64,000 nucleotides of DNA, from the NCBI GenBank assembly GCA_031553395.1, contig JAVBLR010000017.1:1-64000 (forward strand). The letters run 5' to 3'. The position numbers and the translations under genes are program-made. The notes beneath the pieces were generated by a model. The model searched no databases. It was not told the origin of the DNA and was given only the letters and a program-made list of their open reading frames with translations. This stretch comes from WRGA01 sp031553395. GTDB lineage: Bacteria > Bacteroidota > Bacteroidia > Bacteroidales > WRGA01. Below, in pieces: positions 43,677-52,718 of the stretch. The number at the start of each line of letters is the position of its first letter. Positions within the stretch are counted from its first letter, which is position 1.

Positions 43677-44764
43677 ATAGTTACAGGCATTCCATCTCTT
43701 AATTGCATTACACCGGTTGTTATTAAAGTATCTCCTGGTTGAATTCCTTGTAGAATTTGCAGTTTAGATTCGGTACGTAATCCTTTGGACAATATAACCT
43801 GTTGAGCTTTCCCATTTTTGTATAAATAAGCAATATCTCGTCCCATTTCGGCAACAACAGCTTGAGAAGGAACAGTTAACGCATTTTTTATTTCTTGCAA
43901 TCTGATTTCGATGGAGGCAGTTCGTCCCGGTTTTAATTTTCCATCCCGATTGGGAAAAATGGCACGGGTGCTTAATGTTCGTGTTTTTAAATCCAATTTC
44001 GATTCAACGGCATAAATTGTAGCTTGATGTTCAGCCAAATCACCGTCTACTTTGAATGTAAGAGAAGTTCCCGGAATAACCTTTGCCGCTTGTTTTTCGT
44101 TGATGGAGAATTCTAATTTTAAAGGAATAACCTTGGTAAGTTTTGCCACAACAGTTGTTGGCGACGCATAACTTCCTTCACTGACTTGTCGCAATCCGAT
44201 AACACCATCAAATGGGGCTCGTAATTCGGTTTGAGCGATCCGTGATTTTACTAAATCTATATCTGCATTCAGTTTATCTAATTCGGTAGTAACTTGTTCG
44301 TAAGCCTCCTGGCTGACAGCATCTTTTTCCAATAATGATTTTTGACGAAAAACTCTGTCCTTTGCCAAAGGAATCTGTGCCTCTAATTTTTTTAATTCGG
44401 CTTGCAAAGGTTTATCATTTACTTTTGCAAGTAATGTGCCTTTTTTTACAGCTGAACCTTCCTTAAAATAAATATTTGTAATTTTTCCGGAGGTTTCGAA
44501 TGATAAGTCGACTTCTTCGTCGGGAATAAGCGTTCCTGTTGTTTTGAATATATCATTCAGATTTTCATACTTTATAACCTGTACATTAATATTCAGAGGA
44601 CGGTTACGATTACCATCTTTTCCTTTTCCTCCACCGGAAGGTATTAGTGCTTCGGTGGAACTATTCTCACTAAAGAAATTTTTCTTGATTGCGGGATAAA
44701 AGGCCATTCCTACAATAAGTAGCACAATAACAACAATGATGATAGTTCGTTTTTTCTTAGGCAT
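43658..44764 (-). CDS. RND efflux periplasmic adaptor (AcrA/MFP family)
   Basis: A 368-residue membrane fusion protein. An N-terminal anchor (TIIIVVIVLLIVGMAFYPAI) is followed by a barrel-sandwich/lipoyl half motif (FETSGKITNIYFKEGSAVKKGTLLAKV), a helical hairpin (residues about 125-180), the second lipoyl half (RAPFDGVIGLRQVSEGSYAS) and a beta-barrel domain. It links the permease to the TolC-like channel. It is the first gene of the efflux operon (adaptor-permease-channel). Confidence 0.92.
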   Translation of the reverse strand: MPKKKRTIIIVVIVLLIVGMAFYPAIKKNFFSENSSTEALIPSGGGKGKDGNRNRPLNINVQVIKYENLNDIFKTTGTLIPDEEVDLSFETSGKITNIYFKEGSAVKKGTLLAKVNDKPLQAELKKLEAQIPLAKDRVFRQKSLLEKDAVSQEAYEQVTTELDKLNADIDLVKSRIAQTELRAPFDGVIGLRQVSEGSYASPTTVVAKLTKVIPLKLEFSINEKQAAKVIPGTSLTFKVDGDLAEHQATIYAVESKLDLKTRTLSTRAIFPNRDGKLKPGRTASIEIRLQEIKNALTVPSQAVVAEMGRDIAYLYKNGKAQQVILSKGLRTESKLQILQGIQPGDTLITTGVMQLRDGMPVTIDNIVR

Positions 44765-44900
44765 ATTTCAACGTTTACAGATAAGGGGAATAAAACACAC
44801 TGCCATTAGACTTACATAATGATGACAGGTTTAAAGCAGTTTCTTTAACTTTTTCTTAATAAAATTAAAAGAAAGTGTTTTTATGTACTTACAAATAGCT

Positions 44901-44974
44901 CCAAGAAGTTAATCGGAAGTTACCGGAATTCCGATACTAATACCTTCCGGTGACTTCCGGTAACTTCTCAATTC
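44901..44974. repeat. Intergenic inverted repeat of GAAGTTACCG decamers
   Basis: GAAGTTAATCGGAAGTTACC faces CTTCCGGTGACTTCCGGTAA and AACTTCTC. It lies between the SUI1 gene and the efflux operon. The rest of 44765-44900 has no visible gene. Confidence 0.7.
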
Positions 44975-45317
44975 AAATTACTTTCGCTTTTACATATCCT
45001 TCTTTTTGTAAAAAATCAAGAACTTTTTGTCTGAAATCACCTTGAATTAAAATTTCTCCGTTTTTGGATGAGCCGCCTACACCACATTTGGTTTTCAGTT
45101 GCTTTTCCAATATTTTCAAATCATCTTCATTCCCAACAAATCCTGTAACTAATGTTACTGCTTTTCCATTACGGTTGCGCTTATCTAATTGAATTCGCAG
45201 TTGTTGTTTTTCAGGAGATTTTGTTTCCTGTATTTCATTTTCCTCATTTTCATAGTTGAAATCAGGATTTGTAGAATAAACAATATTCAGGCGGTCTTTC
45301 CAATCGTTATTTTTCAT
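44973..45317 (-). CDS. SUI1/eIF1-family translation factor
   Basis: A 114-residue protein of the bacterial SUI1 (YciH) family, homologous to eukaryotic eIF1. The core shows VTLVTGFVGNEDDLKILEKQLKTKCGVGGSSKNGEILIQGDFRQ, with the family's GCGG-like loop and the KEGYVKAKVI ending. The bacterial proteins can influence start-codon fidelity, but their normal role is unclear. The N-terminal 45 residues are less conserved. ATG at 45317 is favoured since an ATG at 45338 lies inside the promoter -7 box. Confidence 0.88.
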   Translation of the reverse strand: MKNNDWKDRLNIVYSTNPDFNYENEENEIQETKSPEKQQLRIQLDKRNRNGKAVTLVTGFVGNEDDLKILEKQLKTKCGVGGSSKNGEILIQGDFRQKVLDFLQKEGYVKAKVI

Positions 45318-45335
45318 TTTGTAAAGTTTAGAATA

Positions 45336-45343
45336 CAAAGATA
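45336..45343 (-). promoter_or_regulatory. -7 element of the SUI1 gene
   Basis: The minus strand reads TATCTTTG, 18 bp before the ATG at 45317. It excludes a start at 45338. Confidence 0.6.
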
Positions 45344-45348
45344 CAAAA

Positions 45349-45571
45349 TATGAGTTATGAGATAGGTAAATGGCATGAATTTGAATAATGAGTCCGTTTT
45401 GAAGGTTTGGGCAAAAGGCTAATGGCGAAAGGCGAACGAAAGCTTATGTACGCTTCCCTTTGCCATTAGCCTTTCGCCATTTGCCAAAAAAACCTTCATA
45501 TCGGTGTCAATATGAATAAATTCGTGCGTTTGCCCTAAAATCTCATATCTCATATCTCATATCTCATATCT
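45349..45571. repeat. Outer TATGAGA/TCTCATA inverted repeat around the palindromic element
   Basis: TATGAGT-TATGAGA-TAGG (about 45349-45367) lies on the left, and TCTCATA repeated four times (45540-45570) on the right. The palindromic element at 45373-45535 sits exactly between these arms, so this intergenic region has three nested inverted repeats. Confidence 0.75.
45373..45535. repeat. Palindromic element with conserved ends, copy 2
   Basis: End GCATGAATTTGAATAATGAG...CCGTTTTGAAGGTTTGG (45373-45410) and end AACCTTCATATCGGTGTCAA...TTCGTGCGTTTGCCCT (45488-45535) match the two ends of copy 1 in reverse orientation. The core is a heptamer palindrome: GCAAAAG-GCTAATG-GCGAAAG-GCGAACG facing TTTGCCA-TTAGCCT-TTCGCCA-TTTGCCA. 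The core shares nothing with the cores of copies 1, 3 and 4. Confidence 0.8.
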
Positions 45572-45578
45572 TTTTATT

Positions 45579-45586
45579 TACTTTTG
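45579..45586 (+). promoter_or_regulatory. -7 element of folC
   Basis: TACTTTTG, 30 bp before the folC ATG. Confidence 0.6.
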
Positions 45587-45616
45587 CTCTGGAAATATTC
45601 AAAATAAAAAAAGTAA

Positions 45617-46912
45617 ATGAATTACGAACAAACGATCGAATATCTTTATAATCAATTGCCTGTTTTTCAAAGGGTAGGAGGGGAGGCGTATAAAGAAGGC
45701 CTTGATAATAGTCTCCGTTTGGATGAAATATACCATCATCCGCATAAAAAATACAAAACTATTCATGTTGCCGGAACAAATGGCAAAGGCTCTACATCGC
45801 ATTTGTTGGCGGCAATATTACAACAATCGGGATATAAAACAGGATTATATACTTCGCCTCATTTGTTGGATTTCAGGGAGCGGATTCGAATTAACGGAGA
45901 AATGATTGATAAAGAATATATTGTTGATTTTATTGCAAATGCACAATCAGCAATATCCGAAATTCATCCATCTTTTTTTGAATTGACAATGATGATGGCT
46001 TTTTGCTATTTTGCTGATAATGATGTGGATGTCGCTATTATTGAAGTTGGTTTAGGCGGTAGATTGGATAGTACAAATATTATTACTCCTGATTTATCAA
46101 TTATTACCAATATCAGTTTCGATCATGTACAGTTTTTGGGTGATACTTTGCCGAAAATCGCTGGAGAAAAAGCAGGGATTATTAAATCGAATGTACCTGT
46201 TATTGTTGGAGAAGTTGATAATAATAAGGACGTTAGAATTATATTTGAAGAAAAAGCAACTGAGAAAAAAACAAATCTCATTTTTGCTGAGGATAATAAT
46301 TTGATTCAAAAGGCAGAATTGAAGGATGGTTATTGGATTTTTCAAACTGATAATTATCCTGATTTAAAATGTGGATTAAGCGGATTTTATCAGGAAAAAA
46401 ATGCAAATACGGTTTTAACGGCTGTTGAATTATTAAAGAAACTACATTATGCAATTCTGTATAGTGCAGTTTATCAAGGCTTTGATAATGTACAAGCACT
46501 TACCGGATTACAAGGTCGTTGGCAAATAATCCAATCCAATCCGAAAATCATTTGCGATACAGGACATAATGAAGGAGGCATTTCCTACATTGTAAAGCAG
46601 TTGCAATCAGAACAATATAAAACATTACGAATTGTATTCGGAATGGTGAATGATAAAGATATTTCCAAGGTAATTGCATTGTTGCCCAAAAATGCAGTAT
46701 ATTACTTTACCAAAGCGTCTATTCCCCGTGCATTAAACGAACTTGAATTACAAGAAAAAGCCAAAAAAGAAAATCTGAAGGGGAATGCTTATTCTTCTGT
46801 AAAAGAAGCTATCATTGCTGCAAAAAAAGAAGCAGATGCTAATGATTTAATTTACATCGGTGGAAGTACATTTGTAGTTGCCGATGCTTTAGAGTTTTTA
46901 AACAAAGAGTGA
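45617..46912 (+). CDS. folC: Folylpolyglutamate synthase/dihydrofolate synthase
   Basis: A 431-residue Mur-ligase-family enzyme that adds glutamate to folates, and in bacteria usually also makes dihydrofolate from dihydropteroate. The ATP P-loop is HVAGTNGKGSTSHLLAAI (about residues 51-69). The Mur-ligase central motif IIEVGLGGRLDSTNIITPDLSIITNI and SFDHVQFLG follow, as does the C-terminal domain with ICDTGHNEGGISYI. Length is normal. Monocistronic, with its own promoter. Confidence 0.93.
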   Translation: MNYEQTIEYLYNQLPVFQRVGGEAYKEGLDNSLRLDEIYHHPHKKYKTIHVAGTNGKGSTSHLLAAILQQSGYKTGLYTSPHLLDFRERIRINGEMIDKEYIVDFIANAQSAISEIHPSFFELTMMMAFCYFADNDVDVAIIEVGLGGRLDSTNIITPDLSIITNISFDHVQFLGDTLPKIAGEKAGIIKSNVPVIVGEVDNNKDVRIIFEEKATEKKTNLIFAEDNNLIQKAELKDGYWIFQTDNYPDLKCGLSGFYQEKNANTVLTAVELLKKLHYAILYSAVYQGFDNVQALTGLQGRWQIIQSNPKIICDTGHNEGGISYIVKQLQSEQYKTLRIVFGMVNDKDISKVIALLPKNAVYYFTKASIPRALNELELQEKAKKENLKGNAYSSVKEAIIAAKKEADANDLIYIGGSTFVVADALEFLNKE

Positions 46913-46994
46913 AAAAATTATGATGATACTCTCAATGTTGGCAGTGAATCACAAATATAAAAATAACGGATAATTATTTAAAAAATAGAATGTT

Positions 46995-47570
46995 ATGAAG
47001 AAAATATTTTTTTTTCTATTGATAGTCAGCTCTTCTCTTAAAGCTGAAACTTTTTCCGGTTATTATGTTACAAACAATTCAGACACAATTTACTGTAATA
47101 TTAATTTAACAAAGAAGACTGTTGATTATTATGACTTCTCTAAAGTAAGAAAAAGTGTAAATCTTGTTGATAGTGACGGCGAAAAGAAGTTTAAGCCTCA
47201 TGATATCGTTTGTTTTGCCATAAACATACCAAATAAAGAAACATATAAATTTGTTTCCTTGGAAGAAGATACGCAACAATTTTTTTGTGAAATTATCAGT
47301 GGAAAAATATCTTTATACAAAATCTATTTGTTACATCCATACGACGGTTCATTAGCAACAATACCAATTGCGCTTAAAGATAATAAACTTGTTTACCTAA
47401 ATGCAATAAATAAAAAACAAAGAGTTAGTAATTTATTGGAAGATAATCCTGTAGTTTTAGAAAAATGGAAAGCAACGAAATTTAATATGTGGACAGACTC
47501 TCATTTTGATACAACTGAAATAGAAAAATGCATTAGGGAGTATAATGAGTTTGATACAAACGAAAAATGA
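46995..47570 (+). CDS. Uncharacterised secreted protein
   Basis: A 191-residue protein with a signal peptide (MKKIFFFLLIVSSSLKAETF). The mature part begins SGYYVTNNSDTIYCNINLTK, a pattern of repeated beta-strands seen in many Bacteroidetes secreted proteins of unknown role. Charged, with no membrane segment after the signal. It precedes another small secreted protein by 92 bp. Confidence 0.6.
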   Translation: MKKIFFFLLIVSSSLKAETFSGYYVTNNSDTIYCNINLTKKTVDYYDFSKVRKSVNLVDSDGEKKFKPHDIVCFAINIPNKETYKFVSLEEDTQQFFCEIISGKISLYKIYLLHPYDGSLATIPIALKDNKLVYLNAINKKQRVSNLLEDNPVVLEKWKATKFNMWTDSHFDTTEIEKCIREYNEFDTNEK

Positions 47571-47662
47571 TAAGATTCCTGCCAACTTGCAGTTTCCAGC
47601 AGGTAATGGAAGCGGTTTTATTGCTTTTTTATCAAAATATAAACGATTAACGGAGTAAATAC

Positions 47663-48157
47663 ATGAAAAAAATTACGTTTTTATTTTTGCTTATTATCTT
47701 TGCTTTTGTACAAGTAAAAGCATCCGATTTTATCCCCATCAAAAAAAAGAAAACAGAAATACTGCCTGTTCAAACCAACAAAGTATCTCCGGAACTGAGA
47801 GAAATTGCCATACTTGATGGAACAGTTGTTTTAGAAGTAAGCAAAGGAGTAGAATTTCCCTGTATTGGATTACGTCTTTACGACAACAATATAAATCGTC
47901 AACTAGGAACATACCTGGAAATAAAAAAACGGGGTAAATACTATCTTATTGAAAATAAAAAATACATCAACATGAATGATGGCATAGAAATTTACTTGAA
48001 AGACCTTTTTGAAGGATTTTATGATGATAAGAAATATGGAAGAAAAGTGTGGTCGGCATTTGTAGAAGAAGGTGGATTGCAATTATTTATAGAGATAGCA
48101 AATGATATTATAGATGACGAATTTCTTAATTCGCCCTTGAACGATACATATGGATGA
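47663..48157 (+). CDS. Uncharacterised secreted protein
   Basis: A 164-residue protein with a signal peptide (MKKITFLFLLIIFAFVQVKA). The mature part is mixed alpha/beta and acidic near the C-terminus (LFIEIANDIIDDEFLNSPLN). No family is recognised. It is possibly co-transcribed with 46995-47570. Confidence 0.6.
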   Translation: MKKITFLFLLIIFAFVQVKASDFIPIKKKKTEILPVQTNKVSPELREIAILDGTVVLEVSKGVEFPCIGLRLYDNNINRQLGTYLEIKKRGKYYLIENKKYINMNDGIEIYLKDLFEGFYDDKKYGRKVWSAFVEEGGLQLFIEIANDIIDDEFLNSPLNDTYG

Positions 48158-48193
48158 AAAAGAGATAATTATTTCTACTTTAACAGATTAAAA

Positions 48194-48437
48194 GATGATT
48201 CATATCGAACTCGTTTTCAATAACTCCGCACACGGAATACACGGAATAACACAGTAATATTTTGACTTCGTCAAAAACTTAAGCAGATTATAACACCTTA
48301 TTAATACATCATTAGCTCAAAGTTAAGTATTAGTGACAGCGAAAGATTTGCGTAAGCAAATTGCCGTGTTATTCCGTGCTTTCCGTGTATTCCGTGTGCG
48401 AATTTTTACTCATATTGATGTCAATTCTAATCTGTTG
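48194..48437. repeat. Palindromic element with conserved ends, copy 4
   Basis: The right-hand end ACTCATATTGATGTCAAT (48410-48427) matches copy 3. The left-hand end (GAACTCGTTTTCAATAAC) resembles the other type of end more weakly. The core is an inverted repeat with a period of 9: CGCACACGGAATACACGGAA (about 48227-48246) facing TTCCGTGTATTCCGTGTGCG (about 48381-48400). The surrounding gap 48158-48566 holds no gene. Confidence 0.65.
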
Positions 48438-48566
48438 ATTAATTTTAACTTAATTTTAATTCCACATACTTACCTATGGTAATTTTAATTAAAAATTTTT
48501 CAAAAATTTTGAATATAAAATATATCCGACTTATTTTGCTTTTTAAAACCAATAATATGCAATAAA

Positions 48567-51263
48567 ATGAAAAAGGCTCTTAAGATCACAGGAATAGTTC
48601 TGGTTGTAATTATAGCATTGTTGCTTATATTGCCATTTGCTTTTCAGGGCAAGATAAAGGATGTTGTAAAAAGTGAAGCCAATAAAATGTTGAATGCCAA
48701 ATTGGAATTCACCGATTTGAATTTGAGTTTTATCCGTAGTTTTCCCAATGCATCTATTACATTAAAAGATGTTTCATTAGCAGGAATTAATGAATTTGAA
48801 AACGATACATTGATTAAAGCGGAAAATCTTTCGGCTACAGTCAATATTATGAGTTTATTCGGAGATAAGGGCTACGAAATTTCCAAAATAAAAATCGAAA
48901 ATGCAGATGTGTATGCCAAAGTGCTGGAAGATGGAAAAGCAAACTGGGATATAGTAAAGGAAACTCCCAAAGAAGATACTGCAAAAAACGACACAACTGC
49001 ATCCAGCTTTAATTTAATGCTGAAAAGTGTCGACATAAGTAAATCCAATATCATTTATGATGACAGGCAAGCAAAAATGAAGTTTGTTGCAGATGATTTG
49101 AACCTGCACTTATCGGGTGATATGACAGCCGACGAAACTCAACTCGAAACAGAATTTACCACAAAAGCTGTCAGTCTTATTATGGAAAATATTCCATATA
49201 TATCCAAAGCTGAAATTAAAGGAGACATTCAGGTAGATGCCAATTTGAAGGATATGAAATTTACTCTGAAAGACAATACAATACAGATTAATGCGGTAAA
49301 AGCAAGTATCGACGGATGGATTGCCATGTTGGCTGATGATAGTATGGATATGGATGTTAAATTAAAAGCTCCCGAAACACAATTTAAAGATATTCTTTCG
49401 TTGATTCCGGCTATTTATGCCAAAGATTTTGCACAGATAAAAACGTCGGGAACTGCAACTTTGGATGCTTATGCCAAAGGAATAATGAAGGGCGATACAT
49501 TGCCTTCGTTTGATGTAAAATTGAATATAGCCAATGCAATGTTTCAATATCCTGATTTACCTAAATCTGTAACAGATATTGCAGTTAATGCAAGAATAAC
49601 TAATCCGGGTGGAAGTGCTGATTTGACAGTGATTGATGTGCCTAAATTTCATTTCAATATGGGAGGAAATCCGTTTGATGTGAATTTACACATGACAACT
49701 CCTATCAGTGACCCGAATTTCTCTTTGGGTGCCGTTGGTAAATTGAATTTGGGAATGATAAAGGATATTTATCCGTTGGAAGATGGAATGCAGTTAAACG
49801 GAATCCTGGATGCCAATCTTAAAGTGGCAGCCCGCATGTCAACAATTGAGAAAGAGCAGTATGAAAATGTAAGTGCTTCCGGAACGTTGGCTATCAATGA
49901 TATGACAATCAAAAGCAAAGATATGCCCGATACACATATCAATGATGCAGAAATGAGCTTTACTCCCCGCTATATCGATTTATCTTCATTGAAAGTAAAA
50001 ATTGGGCAAAATGATTTGGCTGCATCCGGTAAAGTAGAAAATTTTATTCCGTATGCACTGAAAGATGAAACATTGAAAGGAACACTATCTGTTACTTCCA
50101 ATTATTTGAATTTGAATGACTTTATGAGTGAAAGTTCATCTTCTTCATCTGCCGGAACAGCTTCGGATGAGTCGATTGCCGTTTTCGAAGTTCCAAAGAA
50201 TTTGAATTTCTCATTGAATGGAAATTTCAACAAAGTATTATTCGATAACTTAACTTTGAATAATGTTGCCGGACAAATCTTGGTGCAAGGTGGAAAAGTT
50301 GATATGAAAAACCTTAGCATGAATACATTGGGTGGTTCGATGAATGTGAATGGTACGTATGACACATCGAAAAATCCGAAACAGCCTCAGGCAAATATGT
50401 CGTTGAATCTGAAGAATGTATCTTTTGCCGAGACGTTTAAAACATTCACGACGATTCAAAAGTTAGTGCCTATTTTTGAAGCATTGGGAGGAAATTTTTC
50501 TACAACATTAAACTTAAATACTACATTAGGTAACGACTTTATGCCGGACTTAACAACCTTAACAGCAAACGGGTTATTGCAATCATCGAATGTAGATGTG
50601 CAAAATGTTTCAGCTTTTACAGCGTTGGCCGGCGCGTTGAAAAATGATAAATTGAAATCGTTTAACGTAAAAGATTTAAGTTTGCCATTTTCTATTGCAG
50701 CCGGAAGGGTTACAACCAAACCGTTTGATATGAATATGGGAAGCATCGGAAAAATGAATCTATCAGGAAGCACAGGGCTTGATCAAACAATCGATTATGT
50801 CGCCAAAGTTGATTTGCCAGATAGTAAGATCAGTAGTTATGTGAAATCGATGAATGTAAAAATCGGAGGAACATTTACAGCTCCCAAAATATCCCTTGAC
50901 CTTGCAGATATAGCCAATCAGGCTCTTGGTAGCGCGTTGGGAGGTGCATTGGGAACAGTAACAGGAGGAGCGGTTACCAGTTTGGATGATGCAACAGCAA
51001 AAGGAGTGGAAGAAGCTCAAAAGCAAGCGGATAAAATTGTTGCAACAGCAAAAGAGAACGGTGATAAATTAGTAGCCGAAGCTCAAAAACAGGCAGATGC
51101 ATTAGTGGCAAAAACAAGCAACCCGTTGGCAAAAGCAGCCGCGCAACAAGCAGCTAATGCAGCAGTAGCTGAAGCTCGCAAAAAAGCAGATCAATTAAAT
51201 GCCGAAGCCCAAAAACAAGCGCAACAGGTTGTAGATGCAGCAAAAGCAAAAGTACAGAAATAA
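48567..51263 (+). CDS. AsmA family protein with Ala-rich coiled-coil tail
   Basis: An 898-residue AsmA-type protein, the family that forms long hydrophobic grooves between the two membranes and is linked to phospholipid transport and outer-membrane assembly. It has one N-terminal membrane helix (LKITGIVLVVIIALLLILPF), then AsmA-like beta-rich repeats up to about residue 790. The C-terminal AsmA_2-type region includes FTALAGALKNDKLKSFNVKD and MNLSGSTGLDQTIDYVAKVD. The last 95 residues are a long alanine-, lysine- and glutamine-rich coiled coil (EAQKQADKIVATAKENGDKL, EARKKADQLNAEAQKQAQQV) that is not part of the usual family. Located between repeat copies 4 and 3. Confidence 0.85.
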   Translation: MKKALKITGIVLVVIIALLLILPFAFQGKIKDVVKSEANKMLNAKLEFTDLNLSFIRSFPNASITLKDVSLAGINEFENDTLIKAENLSATVNIMSLFGDKGYEISKIKIENADVYAKVLEDGKANWDIVKETPKEDTAKNDTTASSFNLMLKSVDISKSNIIYDDRQAKMKFVADDLNLHLSGDMTADETQLETEFTTKAVSLIMENIPYISKAEIKGDIQVDANLKDMKFTLKDNTIQINAVKASIDGWIAMLADDSMDMDVKLKAPETQFKDILSLIPAIYAKDFAQIKTSGTATLDAYAKGIMKGDTLPSFDVKLNIANAMFQYPDLPKSVTDIAVNARITNPGGSADLTVIDVPKFHFNMGGNPFDVNLHMTTPISDPNFSLGAVGKLNLGMIKDIYPLEDGMQLNGILDANLKVAARMSTIEKEQYENVSASGTLAINDMTIKSKDMPDTHINDAEMSFTPRYIDLSSLKVKIGQNDLAASGKVENFIPYALKDETLKGTLSVTSNYLNLNDFMSESSSSSSAGTASDESIAVFEVPKNLNFSLNGNFNKVLFDNLTLNNVAGQILVQGGKVDMKNLSMNTLGGSMNVNGTYDTSKNPKQPQANMSLNLKNVSFAETFKTFTTIQKLVPIFEALGGNFSTTLNLNTTLGNDFMPDLTTLTANGLLQSSNVDVQNVSAFTALAGALKNDKLKSFNVKDLSLPFSIAAGRVTTKPFDMNMGSIGKMNLSGSTGLDQTIDYVAKVDLPDSKISSYVKSMNVKIGGTFTAPKISLDLADIANQALGSALGGALGTVTGGAVTSLDDATAKGVEEAQKQADKIVATAKENGDKLVAEAQKQADALVAKTSNPLAKAAAQQAANAAVAEARKKADQLNAEAQKQAQQVVDAAKAKVQK

Positions 51264-51270
51264 GAAGAAT

Positions 51271-51345
51271 ATAATCGGAAGTTAGTAGAAGTTACCGGAA
51301 GTTATCAGAATCTTGGAGATTTTGATGGCTTCCGGTAAATTTTTT
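51271..51345. repeat. Intergenic imperfect inverted repeat of GAAGTTA/CCGGTAA words
   Basis: TCGGAAGTTAGTAGAAGTTACCGGAAGTTATC faces TTCCGGTAAA loosely. Its words are shared with 44901-44974 and 52681-52696. Confidence 0.55.
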
Positions 51346-51346
51346 T

Positions 51347-51612
51347 GGACAACGTATGAAATTGAATAAAGAATCCGTTTTGAAGGTTTCTGACCTCACC
51401 CCTAACCCCTCTCCGAATGGAGAGGGGAGCTTCGGAAAGAACTTTTATTTTTAGACTAAGAGGTTAGATGTTATTTAATTACATCTAATTTTCATTTTTT
51501 AAATCTAAATAATTGTACAAAACTACTCCCCTCTCCATTCGGAGAGGGGTTGGGGGTGAGGTTAAAAACACTCATATTGATGTCAATATGAATAATTTCG
51601 AGTGTTTACCTA
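51347..51612. repeat. Palindromic element with conserved ends, copy 3
   Basis: Left end GGACAACGTATGAAATTGAA...CCGTTTTGAAGGTTT (51347-51389) is nearly identical to the reverse complement of the right end of copy 1. Right end ACTCATATTGATGTCAATAT...GAATAATTTCGAGTGTTTACC (51570-51609) matches copy 2. The core heptamer palindrome is CCTCACC-CCTAACC-CCTCTCC facing AGAGGGG-TTGGGGG-TGAGGTT, with arms about 51393-51425 and 51527-51562 and an AT-rich middle. No gene is seen in 51264-51624. Confidence 0.82.
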
Positions 51613-51624
51613 CTTGTTTTTTGC

Positions 51625-52551
51625 TTATTTTCTTACAGTTTCCGCCTCTACATCTGCCCTTGATTTACTGATTGCAACCAGATAAACTCCGGTAAAAATA
51701 AACATTGCCGATACGACTTTTTGCCAGGTAATCGTATCTTGTCCAATGAAAGTTGCGACTAAGGAAGCAACTAAAGGTTGTAAATAGTTGTACATGCTGA
51801 TTGTTGTGGGACGAATTCTCTTCAAGGCCATCGGAATGAGCATATACGTGAGATAAGTAGCACCGAAAAGAACGAAAAATATACACCAAAGCGTAGTTGC
51901 ATTGTAAGGTTCTTTAAATGCCGGGGTTGCCATCAAATCACCGTAATAGAAAGGAGATAATATCAATGCCGAAAAGAAGAACATCCATTTCATTATTGTA
52001 ATAGAACTATACTTCAATGTCAATGGTTTGGCTATGGTCAGATAAATGGCATACATAAATCCGCCTATGATAATCAGTAAATTTCCTGATAACGAACTGG
52101 CATGCCCGCCTCCGGAATGATGCCCCGTTAATATCAGAAAAATAGCTCCGGATGCTCCAATCAATACTCCACCTGCTTTTTTTAGCGTAATCGGTTCTTT
52201 CAGGAATAAAAAGGCAAGGATAATCACAAACATAGGGCTACAGGTCGTTAATACGGAAGCATCAACGGGAGAAGTCGAATTAAGCCCTTTCAAAAACGAA
52301 CCTTGATTCAACACGATTCCGGTTATGGCACAAATGAAAAGCATTCCCAAATCCTTTTTGTCGACTTTTTCTTTGTGGGTAAAAATAGAAGTAATCCAAA
52401 ACGCGATACAAGCGAAAAGAATACGTGCGAGAGTCAACCCTTCGGGAGAAATATCGTTGGGAAGTACCGACTTTGATACCACCATATTCAACCCGAAAAT
52501 GATGCTGACGGTAGCGATAAGCAAATGCCCTTCCAGTTTTGTCCTGTTCAT
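51625..52551 (-). CDS. EamA/DMT family transporter
   Basis: A 308-residue ten-helix membrane transporter made of two EamA repeats (about residues 8-142 and 152-295). Repeat starts read HLLIATVSIIFGLNMVVSKS and LIIIGGFMYAIYLTIAKPLT. The conserved PxxxxLxxxxFxEP-like segment is IILAFLFLKEPITLKKAGG, and the second copy has YNYLQPLVASLVATFIGQDTITW. It probably exports metabolites or amino acids. The C-terminus is charged (SRADVEAETVRK). A minus-strand TAATTTTG at 52578-52585 is its likely promoter. Confidence 0.88.
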   Translation of the reverse strand: MNRTKLEGHLLIATVSIIFGLNMVVSKSVLPNDISPEGLTLARILFACIAFWITSIFTHKEKVDKKDLGMLFICAITGIVLNQGSFLKGLNSTSPVDASVLTTCSPMFVIILAFLFLKEPITLKKAGGVLIGASGAIFLILTGHHSGGGHASSLSGNLLIIIGGFMYAIYLTIAKPLTLKYSSITIMKWMFFFSALILSPFYYGDLMATPAFKEPYNATTLWCIFFVLFGATYLTYMLIPMALKRIRPTTISMYNYLQPLVASLVATFIGQDTITWQKVVSAMFIFTGVYLVAISKSRADVEAETVRK

Positions 52552-52577
52552 TTAATAAATTTTTGATAAATACGAGA

Positions 52578-52585
52578 CAAAATTA
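52578..52585 (-). promoter_or_regulatory. -7 element of the EamA transporter
   Basis: The minus strand reads TAATTTTG, 27 bp before the start. Confidence 0.5.
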
Positions 52586-52718
52586 CAAAATCGGTTGCAG
52601 TAGCCGAAATTATTTGTGAAAGATTGCTCTTGTATTTTCAAAAGTCAACTGTGGTTTTTAGGAAGTAATAAGAAAAATATAATCGGAAGTTATCATTGTT
52701 TATTTCACTTTTGGCAAC

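Noticed and set aside
45540..45571. CRISPR or tandem iteron origin
   Set aside because: TCTCATA units are contiguous, only four, with no spacers and no replication gene nearby; they pair with TATGAGA on the other side of the element.
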